From positions 124,001 through 188,000 of the forward strand of contig UROI01000001.1 in assembly GCA_900549325.1 (NCBI GenBank): DNA of 64,000 bases, read 5' to 3'. The position numbers and the translations under genes are program-made. This document shows positions 15,048 through 23,255 of this stretch, piece after piece. The notes beneath the pieces are model-generated. The model was not told the DNA's origin and did not search any database. It saw only the letters and a list, made by a program, of their open reading frames with translations. Source of the DNA: an uncultured Mycoplasmatota bacterium (GTDB lineage: Bacteria; Bacillota_I; Bacilli_A; RF39; UBA660). Position 1 is the stretch's first letter, and each line of letters opens with the position of its first letter.

Positions 15048-16483
15048 TGACTAATAAATGTATTGATGAAATAAGAGAGGCTTTAGATACTGATAAGACC
15101 ACTAGTGAGGAATTATTTAATGAGTCTAGAGATAAGGCTATTAAGTATCAAAAAGAATATAATAGTTTTGTTACCATCCTAGATAAGAAAGAAGAATTAG
15201 ATAGTGATAGTGTTATTAGAGGTATTCCTTATGCTTTAAAAGATAATATTTCTACGAAAGGAATATTAACTACAGCATCTTCAAATATACTTAAAGATTA
15301 TATTCCTTTATATGATGCAACGGTATATAGAAAATTAAAAGAGGCTGGAGCTGTACTTGTGGGTAAAACAGTACTTGATGAACTTGCAATGGGTGGTACT
15401 GGTACTACTGGACATACTGGTATTGTTAGAAACCCTTGGGATAAAACAAGAATGATTGGTGGTAGTTCTGCGGGTAGTGCTGCTGCGGTAGCACTCGGTA
15501 TTGTACCTTTTGCTATTGGTAGTGATACAGGTGATTCTATTAGAAAGCCTGCGGCATATGGTGGTGTGGTAGGATATAAACCTACTTATGGTAGAATATC
15601 TAGATATGGACTATTTGCTTTTGCTTCAAGTTTAGATCATGTCGGAGTATTTACTAGAAGTGTTAAAGACACTGCTTATGTTATGGATATTATTAAAGGT
15701 CATGATGATAAAGATATGACTAGTTTACCTGATGAAGATGTCAACTATGTAAATAATTTGTCAAATAATGTCAAAGGAAAGAAAATGTTTTACATAAAGG
15801 AAGCATTAGAGATAAATAATGGTAATGAAAACTTAGAAAAAATAATAGAAAGTTTTTATAAGACTATAGATAAGTGCAGAGAACTTGGTATAGAAGTAGA
15901 GGGAGTAAGTTTTAGAAAAGATTTACTTGAGGCTATATATCCTGCTTATAATGTTATATCTTGTGCTGAAGCAACCTCTAATAACTCTAATTTAACTGGT
16001 ATTCCATTTGGTAATAGAATAGATGGTAATAATATTAATGATATTATGATGAATACTAGAACTGAGGGATTTTCAGAACTTATTAAGAGAAGATTTGTTA
16101 TAGGTAGTTATGTTCTTCAGAAAGAAAATCAAGAAAAGTTATTTTTGAATGCTGGCAGAGTAAGAAGAATGATTGTAGATAGAATGAATGAACTATTTAA
16201 AGATTATGATGCACTTATTATGCCAAGTACTCCTGATATTGCACCGCTATTTAATGAAGCAAGTGATAAGTTATCAGATGAGTATCTAATACTTGGTAAT
16301 CATTTAGTTATTGGTAACTTTGGAGGATTCCCTAGTATATCTATTCCTAGTGGATTTGTTAATAATATGCCTATTAGTGTTAATATTACTGGTAGGGCAA
16401 AAGAAGATAGTTTAGTGCTTAATCTTGCTAATAAATTAGAAGAATTACTTGGATGTAAAGGAATGGTGGCTAAAGATGAGTAA
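15047..16483 (+). CDS. gatA: Asp/Glu-tRNA amidotransferase subunit A
   Basis: 478 residues. GatA is the amidase that frees ammonia from glutamine for transamidation of misacylated Glu-tRNA-Gln or Asp-tRNA-Asn. The catalytic triad is present by spacing: Lys65 in ALKDNIS, Ser140 in GGSSAGSAAA and Ser164 in the following loop. That loop reads TGDS rather than the common TGGS, and the next residues are IRKPA rather than IRQPA. I recall this TGDS form from Mollicutes GatA proteins. It overlaps gatB by 8 nt in an ATGAGTAA arrangement. Confidence 0.96.
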   Translation: MTNKCIDEIREALDTDKTTSEELFNESRDKAIKYQKEYNSFVTILDKKEELDSDSVIRGIPYALKDNISTKGILTTASSNILKDYIPLYDATVYRKLKEAGAVLVGKTVLDELAMGGTGTTGHTGIVRNPWDKTRMIGGSSAGSAAAVALGIVPFAIGSDTGDSIRKPAAYGGVVGYKPTYGRISRYGLFAFASSLDHVGVFTRSVKDTAYVMDIIKGHDDKDMTSLPDEDVNYVNNLSNNVKGKKMFYIKEALEINNGNENLEKIIESFYKTIDKCRELGIEVEGVSFRKDLLEAIYPAYNVISCAEATSNNSNLTGIPFGNRIDGNNINDIMMNTRTEGFSELIKRRFVIGSYVLQKENQEKLFLNAGRVRRMIVDRMNELFKDYDALIMPSTPDIAPLFNEASDKLSDEYLILGNHLVIGNFGGFPSISIPSGFVNNMPISVNITGRAKEDSLVLNLANKLEELLGCKGMVAKDE

Positions 16484-17897
16484 ATATATTCCTGTTATTG
16501 GACTTGAAGTCCACTGCGAACTTAAAAGTAATAGTAAAAATTTTAGTTCTAGTAAAAATGGTGATGGTGATGTTAATACTAATTTATCAGTAGTAGATAT
16601 TGGTTATCCTGGTATACTTCCAGTAGTTAATAAAGAAGCAGTTAGAAAAAGTATTATGGTAGCTTTAGCATTAAACTGTAGGATACCAGAATATCTAACT
16701 TTTGATAGAAAGAATTATTATTATCCTGATTTACCTAAAGGATATCAGATTACTCAGTTTGGTAATCCAATAGGTATTAAAGGTTATGTAATGATAAATG
16801 TAGATGGAGTAGAAAAAAAGATTACTATTCAAGATACACATTTAGAGGAAGATACCGCTAATATGGATCACTTAAGTACTTATTCTTTAATTGATTATAA
16901 TAGAGCAGGAGTACCTCTTTTAGAGACTGTCACTGATCCTTGTATTGGATCTGCTAAAGAGGCTATAGCTTATCTTGAAGCACTTAGAAATATGTTCTTA
17001 TACTTAGATGTTAGTGACGCAAGAGCAGATCTTGGTCAAATAAGAGTAGATGTTAATGTATCAATGAAGAAAGAAGAAGATACTAAACTTGGTACAAGAG
17101 TAGAAATGAAGAATATTAACTCTTTCACAACAGTTAAAGAAGCTATTGAAGTTGAAATTAAAAGACAAACTGAAATACTTGAAGCGGGCGGAGTAATTGA
17201 ACAAGAAACAAGAAGGTATGATGAAATAAATAAAACAACAGTATTTATGAGAGGCAAAGTAGATGCAATAGATTATAAGTATTATACTGAACCTAACATA
17301 CCTCCGATTAAACTAAGAGAAGAATATATTAATAGTATTAAGAAAGATATGCCGGTACTTGAATATGAAAGAAAGAAAAAATATATAGATGAATATGGTA
17401 TTGGTAATGTTGATGCAGGTACTTTAACTAAAGATAGAAAATTATCTGACTATTTTGAAAGTATTATTAGTCATGGCTCTAATCCTAAGGAAACTGCTAA
17501 TATTGTAGTAGGATTTCTACTTGGATATTTAAATAAAAACTTTAAAACTATTAGTGATATAGATATTGATACAAAGGATTTTAGCGAAGTTATTAAAATG
17601 ATGAGTGATGGTAAAATATCTAATAAACAAGTAAAGGATATATTTACTAAGGCATTAGATGAGAATAAGAATGTTCTTGATATTGCGAAGAGTGAAGGAA
17701 CACAAATTAGTGATAAAGAAGAAATAAGAAAGATTATTAATGAAGTATTTAATGATAATCCTAATATTGTTAATGATTATAAAAATGGTAAGAATGTTAC
17801 GGGATTTATCATGGGTCTTATCATGAAGAAAACTTCAGGTAAAGTAAATCCTGGTATTACAAATATAGTATTAAGAGAAGAACTAGAAAAACTATAG
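16476..17897 (+). CDS. gatB: Asp/Glu-tRNA amidotransferase subunit B
   Basis: 473 residues. GatB binds and activates (phosphorylates) the misacylated tRNA end. The N-terminal GLEVHCELKSNSKNFSS, DLPKGYQITQF and DTHLEEDTANMDH blocks belong to the cradle domain. The C-terminal YqeY-like tail domain ends the protein. The ATG at 16476 was chosen because GGTGG lies upstream and the resulting MSKYIPVIGLEVH start matches the family; an earlier in-frame start would overlap gatA further. A terminator follows. Confidence 0.96.
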   Translation: MSKYIPVIGLEVHCELKSNSKNFSSSKNGDGDVNTNLSVVDIGYPGILPVVNKEAVRKSIMVALALNCRIPEYLTFDRKNYYYPDLPKGYQITQFGNPIGIKGYVMINVDGVEKKITIQDTHLEEDTANMDHLSTYSLIDYNRAGVPLLETVTDPCIGSAKEAIAYLEALRNMFLYLDVSDARADLGQIRVDVNVSMKKEEDTKLGTRVEMKNINSFTTVKEAIEVEIKRQTEILEAGGVIEQETRRYDEINKTTVFMRGKVDAIDYKYYTEPNIPPIKLREEYINSIKKDMPVLEYERKKKYIDEYGIGNVDAGTLTKDRKLSDYFESIISHGSNPKETANIVVGFLLGYLNKNFKTISDIDIDTKDFSEVIKMMSDGKISNKQVKDIFTKALDENKNVLDIAKSEGTQISDKEEIRKIINEVFNDNPNIVNDYKNGKNVTGFIMGLIMKKTSGKVNPGITNIVLREELEKL

Positions 17898-17906
17898 TTC
17901 TTTTTT
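17878..17906 (+). terminator. Terminator of gatCAB
   Basis: AAGAACTA and TAGTTCTT pair across the gatB stop codon region and are followed by six T. Confidence 0.65.
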
Positions 17907-17962
17907 AAATGTTATGATATAATGTATATGTATTCAATTTTATGGGAAGGCGATGAACTATT

Positions 17963-18898
17963 GTGAATGTTGATGAATTAAAAGAACTTCAATCAAAAAT
18001 AATTAAAAAGAATAAAACTTGTAATTTAATTAGTATTATTAGTTTGATAGTTCTTTTATTAGTAACACTTTTTATCTTTTTAGAAAAAGAGCTTGATTTA
18101 AAGTTTATTTTATTCGGACTACTTTTTGAATTAATATTTGGATTAGGTTTTTGTACGATAATTAAAGTTATTGTTAATGGTAAGAGTATTTCAAAGTTTA
18201 GAAAAGAATACAAAAATATTTTTGTTTTAAATGCATTAACGAATAATTTTGAAAATTTAACATATGATTTTGAAGATGGCTTTTCTGAACAAAAAATAAG
18301 AGAAACTAAAATGTTTAATACATGTGATAGATTTACCTCTAATGACTACATTTCTGGAAACTATAAAAATATAAAGTTTGAGCAATCTGATATACATATT
18401 CAAGAAGAACATGAGAAAACTGATGCAGATGGTAATACTAGTACTTATTGGGAAACAATTTTTGAAGGAAGATTAATGATTTTTGATTTTAATAAAAATT
18501 TTATGGCAAATATGTTAGTTATTAGTAATAGTTTTCCTACGAATGCTCTACTAATAAATGGTAAATTATCTAAAATTAAGATGGAGGATACTGAGTTTAA
18601 TAAAAGTTTTAAAGTTTACTCTGACTTAGAACATGATGCCTTCTATGTTTTAACACCACATTTTATGGAGAAAATGAAAAAAATTTATAATGAATTAAAA
18701 TGTGGAATTATGTTTGGTTTTTTGGATAATAAGTTATATGTTGCTGTTGATAATAGAGAAGATTCTTTTGAATATGATGTTTTAAAACCGATAGATGAAA
18801 AAGAAATAAACAATAATATTGTTAGAGATATAAAGCTAATTACTGATTTTGTAAATGAGCTAAATTTAGATAATGATTTGTTTAAGAAGGAGGTATAG
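17963..18898 (+). CDS. DUF3137-family membrane protein
   Basis: 311 residues with two N-terminal hydrophobic segments (about 20-43 and 47-70) and a long cytoplasmic domain of alternating strands. The pattern YISGNYKNIKFEQSDI, then a segment with FEGRLMIFDFNK and a late PHFMEKM...YNELKCGIMFGFLDNKLYVAV, is that of DUF3137 proteins (sometimes seen as Galanin-like annotations). Function unknown. It starts at GTG with GGAAGG somewhat upstream. It is followed after 1 nt by a lemA gene, a pairing that is frequent and suggests a joint membrane role. Confidence 0.75.
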   Translation: MNVDELKELQSKIIKKNKTCNLISIISLIVLLLVTLFIFLEKELDLKFILFGLLFELIFGLGFCTIIKVIVNGKSISKFRKEYKNIFVLNALTNNFENLTYDFEDGFSEQKIRETKMFNTCDRFTSNDYISGNYKNIKFEQSDIHIQEEHEKTDADGNTSTYWETIFEGRLMIFDFNKNFMANMLVISNSFPTNALLINGKLSKIKMEDTEFNKSFKVYSDLEHDAFYVLTPHFMEKMKKIYNELKCGIMFGFLDNKLYVAVDNREDSFEYDVLKPIDEKEINNNIVRDIKLITDFVNELNLDNDLFKKEV

Positions 18899-18899
18899 T

Positions 18900-19439
18900 A
18901 TGGAACTGTTATATATTGCTATTGCAGTTATTGTTATTTTAGTTATTTGTTATATTTGTATTTTAAATAAATTAAATAAAGCTAGTATTAAGGTAGATGA
19001 AGCACTCTCTGGCATTGATGTGGCTTTAACTAAAAGACATGATGTGATAGAAAGTATGGTAGAGGTTGTTAAGGGATATGCTAAGCACGAAAAAGAAGTT
19101 ATGTTTACCGCTATCGAGATTCGTAAGAATATGCCATTATCCGAAAAAATTAAAGTTAATAAAGTTATGGATAAAAATTTAAATAATGTTAATATCGCAG
19201 TAGAAAAATATCCTGAACTTAAAGCTAGTGAAAACTTTAAAGAACTACAAAAAACAATAGCTGATGCTGAAGAACATTTACAAGCTGCAAGAAGATGCTA
19301 TAATGCTAATGTTTCTATTTATAATCAATTAATACTATCTTTTCCTACAAATATTGTAGCAAAAGCAAAAAAAATGGAAGAAAAATGTTTTTTTGAAGCA
19401 GAAGAAAATAAAAAGGATAACATACAGGTAAAACTATGA
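18900..19439 (+). CDS. lemA: LemA family protein
   Basis: 179 residues: an N-terminal membrane anchor (about residues 1-24) and a long four-helix-like domain. Typical family signs are the KVDEALSGIDVALTKRHDVI region, VVKGYAKHEKEV, and YNANVSIYNQLILSFPTNIVA near the end. LemA proteins have an outside N terminus and a cytoplasmic helical domain; their molecular role is not settled. AAGGAGG precedes the ATG, and the gene is co-transcribed with the DUF3137 gene. Confidence 0.9.
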   Translation: MELLYIAIAVIVILVICYICILNKLNKASIKVDEALSGIDVALTKRHDVIESMVEVVKGYAKHEKEVMFTAIEIRKNMPLSEKIKVNKVMDKNLNNVNIAVEKYPELKASENFKELQKTIADAEEHLQAARRCYNANVSIYNQLILSFPTNIVAKAKKMEEKCFFEAEENKKDNIQVKL

Positions 19440-19466
19440 TTAAGTAGTTAATCATAGTTTTATTTT
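19430..19466 (+). terminator. Terminator after lemA
   Basis: A 14-bp stem AAAACTATGATTAA / TTAATCATAGTTTT with loop GTAG, then a T-rich run; it contains the lemA stop. Confidence 0.8.
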
Positions 19467-19525
19467 TAAAATCGGGAATAAATTATTAAAAAATGAATAA
19501 AATATTAAAAAAGTTAAAAAAACAC

Positions 19526-19554
19526 TTGATTAGTTTAAAAAAATGTTATATACT
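19526..19554 (+). promoter_or_regulatory. Promoter of tRNA-Asn
   Basis: TTGATT at 19526-19531 and TATACT at 19549-19554 with a 17-nt spacer, 21 nt before the mature tRNA. Confidence 0.7.
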
Positions 19555-19575
19555 TAAGAAGTCAAGTGAACAAGT

Positions 19576-19651
19576 GGCCAATTAGCTCAGTCGGTAGAGC
19601 ACTCGGCTGTTAACCGATAGGTCGTAGGTTCGAGCCCTACATTGGCCGCCA
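19576..19651 (+). tRNA. tRNA-Asn (anticodon GTT)
   Basis: 76 nt including an encoded CCA. The acceptor stem GGCCAAT / ATTGGCC is perfect, the D arm has AGCTCAGTCGGTAGAGC, the anticodon loop is CTGTTAA with GTT at 19609-19611, and the T arm has GTAGG TTCGAGC CCTAC. It is a single, isolated tRNA gene with its own promoter and terminator. Confidence 0.97.
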
Positions 19652-19661
19652 TTTGAATATT

Positions 19662-19691
19662 AAGAATCTATCACTTATAGATTCTTTTTTA
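19662..19691 (+). terminator. Terminator after tRNA-Asn
   Basis: AAGAATCTAT / ATAGATTCTT, a perfect 10-bp stem with a 5-nt loop, followed by T6. Confidence 0.8.
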
Positions 19692-19786
19692 ATTTTATAT
19701 ACGACCTATCTTAGATTATCCTTTTATAATTTGATGATTATAGATATATATATTATGACTATCAGTATGATAAAATAAAAGTGTTT

Positions 19787-19841
19787 TAGTTTTGAGATTA
19801 CAAGCTCAAAACTATTTGAAAAGACAAAATGGCTTTTCAAA
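19787..19841 (+). repeat. Double-hairpin dispersed element (copy C)
   Basis: Hairpin 1 is TAGTTTTGAG / CTCAAAACTA around ATTACAAG (19787-19814); hairpin 2 is TTTGAAAAG / CTTTTCAAA around ACAAAATGG (19815-19841). The two are contiguous and perfectly paired. The GCTTATATATAATAGAT box is not recognisable upstream in this copy. Confidence 0.75.
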
Positions 19842-19872
19842 GTAAAATAATAATAAAACTTCAATAAAGATG

Positions 19873-19902
19873 TTGACAAATAAGTATTTATTGTGGTATA
19901 TT
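19873..19902 (+). promoter_or_regulatory. Promoter of secE-nusG
   Basis: TTGACA at 19873-19878 and TATATT at 19897-19902, spacer 18 nt. Confidence 0.65.
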
Positions 19903-19955
19903 TATGTCAACCGAAAGGTGTTTTTATTTTAATCAAATATTGGGAGGATTTTGAT

Positions 19956-20123
19956 ATGATAGAATATTTTAAAGGCGTAAAAAAAGAAATATCTAGAATT
20001 AGATGGACAAGTAAGAAGGAACTTGTTAAATACTCTGTATCAACAGTAGCATTTATGATCTTCTTTGGAGTATTTTTCTATGCTATTGATTTATTAGTAG
20101 CATTACTAAGGAGTAAGATATAA
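19956..20123 (+). CDS. secE: Preprotein translocase subunit SecE
   Basis: 55 residues, the short single-span form usual in Firmicutes. SecE clamps SecY in the protein export channel. The N-terminal amphipathic part EYFKGVKKEISRIRWTSKKEL is the conserved signature and is followed by one membrane helix (about 30-52). The ATG at 19956 was chosen because GGGAGG lies upstream and it gives the family's usual start. The stop overlaps the nusG start by one base. Confidence 0.95.
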   Translation: MIEYFKGVKKEISRIRWTSKKELVKYSVSTVAFMIFFGVFFYAIDLLVALLRSKI

Positions 20124-20656
20124 TGAAAAAAGAATGGTATGTTGTAAATACTGTAAGTGGTTACGAGTATAAAGTCAAAGAAAAACTAGAAATGAGAATT
20201 AACTCTATGGATTTACATGAAAATATATTCAGAGTTATTGTTCCAGAACAAAAAGAAATAGAATATAAAAATGGAGTTAAGAAAGAAAAAGTTAAAAAGA
20301 TGTTTCCAGGATATGTACTAGTTGAAATGGTTATGTCTGATGAAGCATGGTATATTGTCAGAAACACTGCGGGTGTTACTGGATTTATAGGATCTTCTGG
20401 TAAAGGTGCTAAGCCTATTCCTCTACTTCCTCAAGAAGTTGATAAAATACTTAATAGTATGGGTATGAGTAGAGTAGATGTTAGTAAAGACCTTAAAGAA
20501 GGTGCTAAAGTTAAGATTATTGCAGGGCCATTTAAAGATATGACTGCTAGAATAGATACTATTGATTTAAAAGAACAAAAGTTAAATGTTTTAGTAGATT
20601 TATTTGGACAAGAGACTTCTGTCGAAGTTGACATGCAAGAAGTTGAAACTATATAA
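20123..20656 (+). CDS. nusG: Transcription termination/antitermination factor NusG
   Basis: 177 residues. NusG binds RNA polymerase and links it to Rho or the ribosome. The NGN domain (about 1-110) shows WYVVNTVSGYEYKVKEKLE and KMFPGYVLVEMVM followed by TAGVTGFIGS. The C-terminal KOW domain (about 125-177) shows EGAKVKIIAGPFKDMTARI. Length is normal. It is coupled to secE and followed by the rplK promoter and leader. Confidence 0.97.
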   Translation: MKKEWYVVNTVSGYEYKVKEKLEMRINSMDLHENIFRVIVPEQKEIEYKNGVKKEKVKKMFPGYVLVEMVMSDEAWYIVRNTAGVTGFIGSSGKGAKPIPLLPQEVDKILNSMGMSRVDVSKDLKEGAKVKIIAGPFKDMTARIDTIDLKEQKLNVLVDLFGQETSVEVDMQEVETI

Positions 20657-20709
20657 TTAGAATAAAAGCACTATATAGTAGAAAAAATAGCAATTTAGAT
20701 AAAAAATAG

Positions 20710-20738
20710 TTGAAAACTTTAAAAAAGTGTGCTATCAT
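20710..20738 (+). promoter_or_regulatory. Promoter of rplK-rplA
   Basis: TTGAAA at 20710-20715 and TATCAT at 20733-20738, spacer exactly 17 nt. Confidence 0.65.
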
Positions 20739-20746
20739 TACTTCTG

Positions 20747-20803
20747 CGAGGCATATTATTATGTTAGTAAGTGGAAGGCGGACGCTGATAGGACCACACG
20801 CGA
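20747..20803 (+). promoter_or_regulatory. rplK leader structure, candidate L1-binding autoregulatory element
   Basis: A GC-richer stretch in the rplK 5' leader. GTGG (20771-20774) pairs with CCAC (20794-20797), enclosing AAGG and a small GCG/CGC stem. The same GTGGAAGG...CCAC arrangement recurs before rplA. In other bacteria L1 represses the rplK-rplA transcript by binding an rRNA-like site, so this is a candidate for that element. Confidence 0.5.
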
Positions 20804-20831
20804 AAATAAAATTTAATAGGAGGTGTTTTTC

Positions 20832-21251
20832 GTGGCTAAAGAAGTTACTAAGAAAATAACATTACAAATTCCAGCAGGAAAAGCAACACCAGCTCCTCCA
20901 GTAGGAACTGTACTTGGACCTGCAGGTATCAATTTACAAGAGTTTTGTACTAAATTCAATGATTCAACTAGAGATAAAATGGGAGATATCGTTCCAGTAG
21001 TTATCACAATTTATGATGATAGAAGTTTTGATTTTGTACTTAAGACTCCACCTGCTGCTTTCTTATTAAAGAAGGTTGCTGGTATTAAATCTGGCTCTAG
21101 TAAGGGCGAAGTAGTTGCAACTATATCTAAGGATCAACTTAGACAAATTGCAGAAACTAAATTACCTGATTTAAATGCTTATACAGTAGAAGAAGCTATG
21201 AAGATAGTTGAAGGTACTGCTAGAAACATGGGAATCAAAATCGCAGAATAA
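20832..21251 (+). CDS. rplK: 50S ribosomal protein L11
   Basis: 139 residues. L11 binds 23S rRNA at the GTPase-associated centre. The start [20 protein letters not shown] and the [13 protein letters not shown] segment, together with the C-terminal [17 protein letters not shown], are typical. The GTG at 20832 is used, with AGGAGG 8 nt upstream; an in-frame GTG at 20823 would overlap that site. First gene of the rplK-rplA pair. Confidence 0.97.
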   Translation: MAKEVTKKITLQIPAGKATPAPPVGTVLGPAGINLQEFCTKFNDSTRDKMGDIVPVVITIYDDRSFDFVLKTPPAAFLLKKVAGIKSGSSKGEVVATISKDQLRQIAETKLPDLNAYTVEEAMKIVEGTARNMGIKIAE

Positions 21252-21285
21252 TAAAAATAATTAATATGTCATATAGGTTTATACC

Positions 21286-21324
21286 TATGTGGAAGGATGC
21301 ATATTAGTCCGCAAATACCACATA
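21286..21324 (+). promoter_or_regulatory. Hairpin before rplA, second candidate L1-binding site
   Basis: TATGTGG (21286-21292) pairs with CCACATA (21318-21324) around a loop starting AAGGATGC. It lies immediately before the rplA ribosome binding site (AAGGAGG at 21325). It shares GTGGAAGG...CCAC with the rplK leader. Confidence 0.5.
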
Positions 21325-21338
21325 AGGAGGGAAGAAAA

Positions 21339-22034
21339 ATGAAAAGAAGTAAGAGATATGTTGCTAACTTAGAAAAACTTGATAAGAATAAAGCATATTC
21401 CGTAGAAGAAGCTGTTAAATTAGTTAAAGAGACTTCTAATTCTAAGTTTGATGGTACTGTAGAAGTAGCTATGAACTTAAACTTAGATACTAAAAAGAAC
21501 GATCAACAATTAAGAGGAGCAGTTGTTCTACCAAATGGTACTGGTAAAAGTAAGAAAATTTTAGTTCTTGCTAAAGGTGACCAAGCAAAAGCTGCTAAAG
21601 AAGCTGGAGCTGACTTTGTAGGAGATGTTGATATGATTCAAAAAATCGAAAAAGAATCTTGGTTCGATTATGATGTAATCATTGCTACTCCTGAAATGAT
21701 GCCACTTTTAGGTAAAATTGGTAAATTACTTGGACCTAAAGGTTTAATGCCAAACCCTAAGACTGGTACTGTTACTACTGATACTGCTAAAGCTATTGAA
21801 GAAACTAAAAAAGGTAAAGTTAACTACAGAACTGATAGTTTTGGAAATATCCATGGCATTATTGGTAAAGCAAGTTTTGATGATGCTAAATTAGCAGAAA
21901 ATCTTAATGCTTTTGTTGAAGCAATAATGAAAGTTAAACCTTCAACAGTTAAGGGTGCTTATGTTAAGAATATTACTATTTCTTCAACAATGGGACCTGG
22001 TGTTAAAATTGATTTAAATTCATTTGACAAATAA
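21339..22034 (+). CDS. rplA: 50S ribosomal protein L1
   Basis: 231 residues, normal length. L1 forms the mobile stalk of the 50S subunit and is the autogenous repressor of its operon in other bacteria. The [20 protein letters not shown] start, the GRPTGLMPNP-like stretch seen here as [15 protein letters not shown] and the C-terminal [20 protein letters not shown] are characteristic. The ATG at 21339 has GGAGGG 7 nt upstream. Confidence 0.97.
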   Translation: MKRSKRYVANLEKLDKNKAYSVEEAVKLVKETSNSKFDGTVEVAMNLNLDTKKNDQQLRGAVVLPNGTGKSKKILVLAKGDQAKAAKEAGADFVGDVDMIQKIEKESWFDYDVIIATPEMMPLLGKIGKLLGPKGLMPNPKTGTVTTDTAKAIEETKKGKVNYRTDSFGNIHGIIGKASFDDAKLAENLNAFVEAIMKVKPSTVKGAYVKNITISSTMGPGVKIDLNSFDK

Positions 22035-22066
22035 TTTTATTTAATATATAATAATGTTGTTTGAGA

Positions 22067-22172
22067 AATATTATGCCAAAGACAGTAAGGGCGTTAAGCT
22101 TGAAAATCTTACCGAGGAATAAAAAAATAACAAGTCTTTTATCCCTCGCAAGTAGAGGGATTTTATTATGGC
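22067..22172 (+). ncRNA. L10 leader with attenuator upstream of rplJ-rplL
   Basis: AAGACAGTAAGGGCG...ATCTTACCGAGG matches the known L10-leader core in which the L10(L12)4 complex binds. ATGCCA near 22073 and TGGCAT near 22168 can close the structure. Within it ATCCCTC / GAGGGAT (about 22140-22165) plus TTTTATT forms a terminator. Binding of L10 would stabilise the terminated state. Confidence 0.8.
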
Positions 22173-22191
22173 ATAGGAAAGGAATGATACT

Positions 22192-22686
22192 ATGGCAAAT
22201 GCAAAAATATTAGAGAAGAAGTCTTTAGTTGTAGATGAAATCAAAGGTAAATTTGAAAATGCTAAATCAGTAGTAGTATTTGATCCAAGAGGATTAAATG
22301 TTGCTGAAGTAACTGAACTAAGAAAAGCTCTAAGAGAATCAGGTTCTGATTATAAAGTATATAAAAATACTTTAGCTAAAAGAGCTGCTGGTAGTTTAGA
22401 TATTAACTTAGATGAGTATTTAGAAGGACCTTCTGCAATAAGTTTTTCTAGTGATGAACTTGCTCCTGTTAAAATCATTAGTGATTTTGCTAAGAAGCAT
22501 GAAGCACTTGAATTAAAAGCAGGTATCGTTGAAGGAAAGGTTGTATCTGCTGATGAATTATCTGTATATGCTGCTATTCCATCAAGAGAAGGATTACTTA
22601 CAATGCTTGCTGCAGGACTTATGGGTACTGTTAAAGACTTATCAATATGTTTAGATTTATATGCTAAACAAAAAGAAGAAAATTAA
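22192..22686 (+). CDS. rplJ: 50S ribosomal protein L10
   Basis: 164 residues. L10 is the base of the L7/L12 stalk. The KKSLVVDEIKGKFENAKS start, DPRGLNVAEVTELRKALRES, then the VYKNTLAKRA motif are family hallmarks; the C-terminal helix that recruits L7/L12 dimers ends in DLYAKQKEEN. GGAAAGG precedes the ATG. It is the first gene after the L10 leader. Confidence 0.97.
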   Translation: MANAKILEKKSLVVDEIKGKFENAKSVVVFDPRGLNVAEVTELRKALRESGSDYKVYKNTLAKRAAGSLDINLDEYLEGPSAISFSSDELAPVKIISDFAKKHEALELKAGIVEGKVVSADELSVYAAIPSREGLLTMLAAGLMGTVKDLSICLDLYAKQKEEN

Positions 22687-22723
22687 TAAGAAAAATAAAT
22701 TATAGGAAAGGAAGGAAAATATA

Positions 22724-23089
22724 ATGGCTAAATTAACAAAAGAAGAATTTATAAATTCACTAAATGAAATGTCTATTCTTGAAATTAAAGAATTAGTAGA
22801 TGCAATGAAGGAGGCATATGGTGTTGATCCATCAGCAGTTGCTGTTGCAGGACCTGCAGTAGCAGTTGTTGAAGAAGGACCAAGCAAAGTTAACGTTGTT
22901 TTAACTGCTGCTGGTGCTAACAAGATTGCTGTTATTAAATTAGTTAGAGATTTAACTGGTTTAGGATTAAAAGAAGCTAAAGACATTGCTGATAATGGTG
23001 GAAACGTTAAAGAAGGCATCGACAAAGAAGAAGCTGAAAAGATTAAAGCTCAATTTGAAGAAGCTGGAGCTACTGTTGAACTTAAGTAG
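22724..23089 (+). CDS. rplL: 50S ribosomal protein L7/L12
   Basis: 121 residues. The multi-copy stalk protein that recruits translation GTPases. The N-terminal dimerisation helices ([20 protein letters not shown]), the Ala/Val-rich hinge (about 38-52) and the C-terminal domain with KTDFDV-like start, [19 protein letters not shown] and EAGATVELK are all present. A strong terminator follows directly. Confidence 0.97.
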   Translation: MAKLTKEEFINSLNEMSILEIKELVDAMKEAYGVDPSAVAVAGPAVAVVEEGPSKVNVVLTAAGANKIAVIKLVRDLTGLGLKEAKDIADNGGNVKEGIDKEEAEKIKAQFEEAGATVELK

Positions 23090-23104
23090 TTTACATTGTA
23101 TTTT

Positions 23105-23132
23105 AGGAACTATCGAATGATAGTTCCTTTTT
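23105..23132 (+). terminator. Terminator of rplJ-rplL
   Basis: AGGAACTATC and GATAGTTCCT pair around a short loop, then TTTTTT. Confidence 0.85.
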
Positions 23133-23141
23133 TTAAACATT

Positions 23142-23195
23142 CAAATATGAGACCTTGGGCTTATATTTGCCTTGCGAGACCTTAGGCTCGGAAGG
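23142..23195 (+). repeat. Double-hairpin dispersed element (copy D)
   Basis: Hairpin 1 is CAAATATGAG / CTTATATTTG around ACCTTGGG (one G-T pair); hairpin 2 is CCTTGCGAG / CTCGGAAGG around ACCTTAGG (one mismatch). It sits 10 nt after the rplL terminator. The loop ACCTTGGG is identical to that of copy B while the stems are unrelated. Confidence 0.7.
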
Positions 23196-23255
23196 ATATA
23201 TAAAAATATTGTAATTTTATAGTTATTTTATTATAATATAGTTAGAAGGTGAGTT

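Larger units (their letters stand above)
19652..19955. other. Gene-free interval between tRNA-Asn and secE
   Basis: 304 nt holding the tRNA terminator, double-hairpin element C and the secE promoter. I looked for rpmG, which often precedes secE, and did not find it. Confidence 0.7.

Noticed and set aside
19652..19955. rpmG (L33) gene expected before secE
   Set aside because: No frame with the short Cys-rich L33 pattern exists; the gap holds only a terminator, element C and a promoter.
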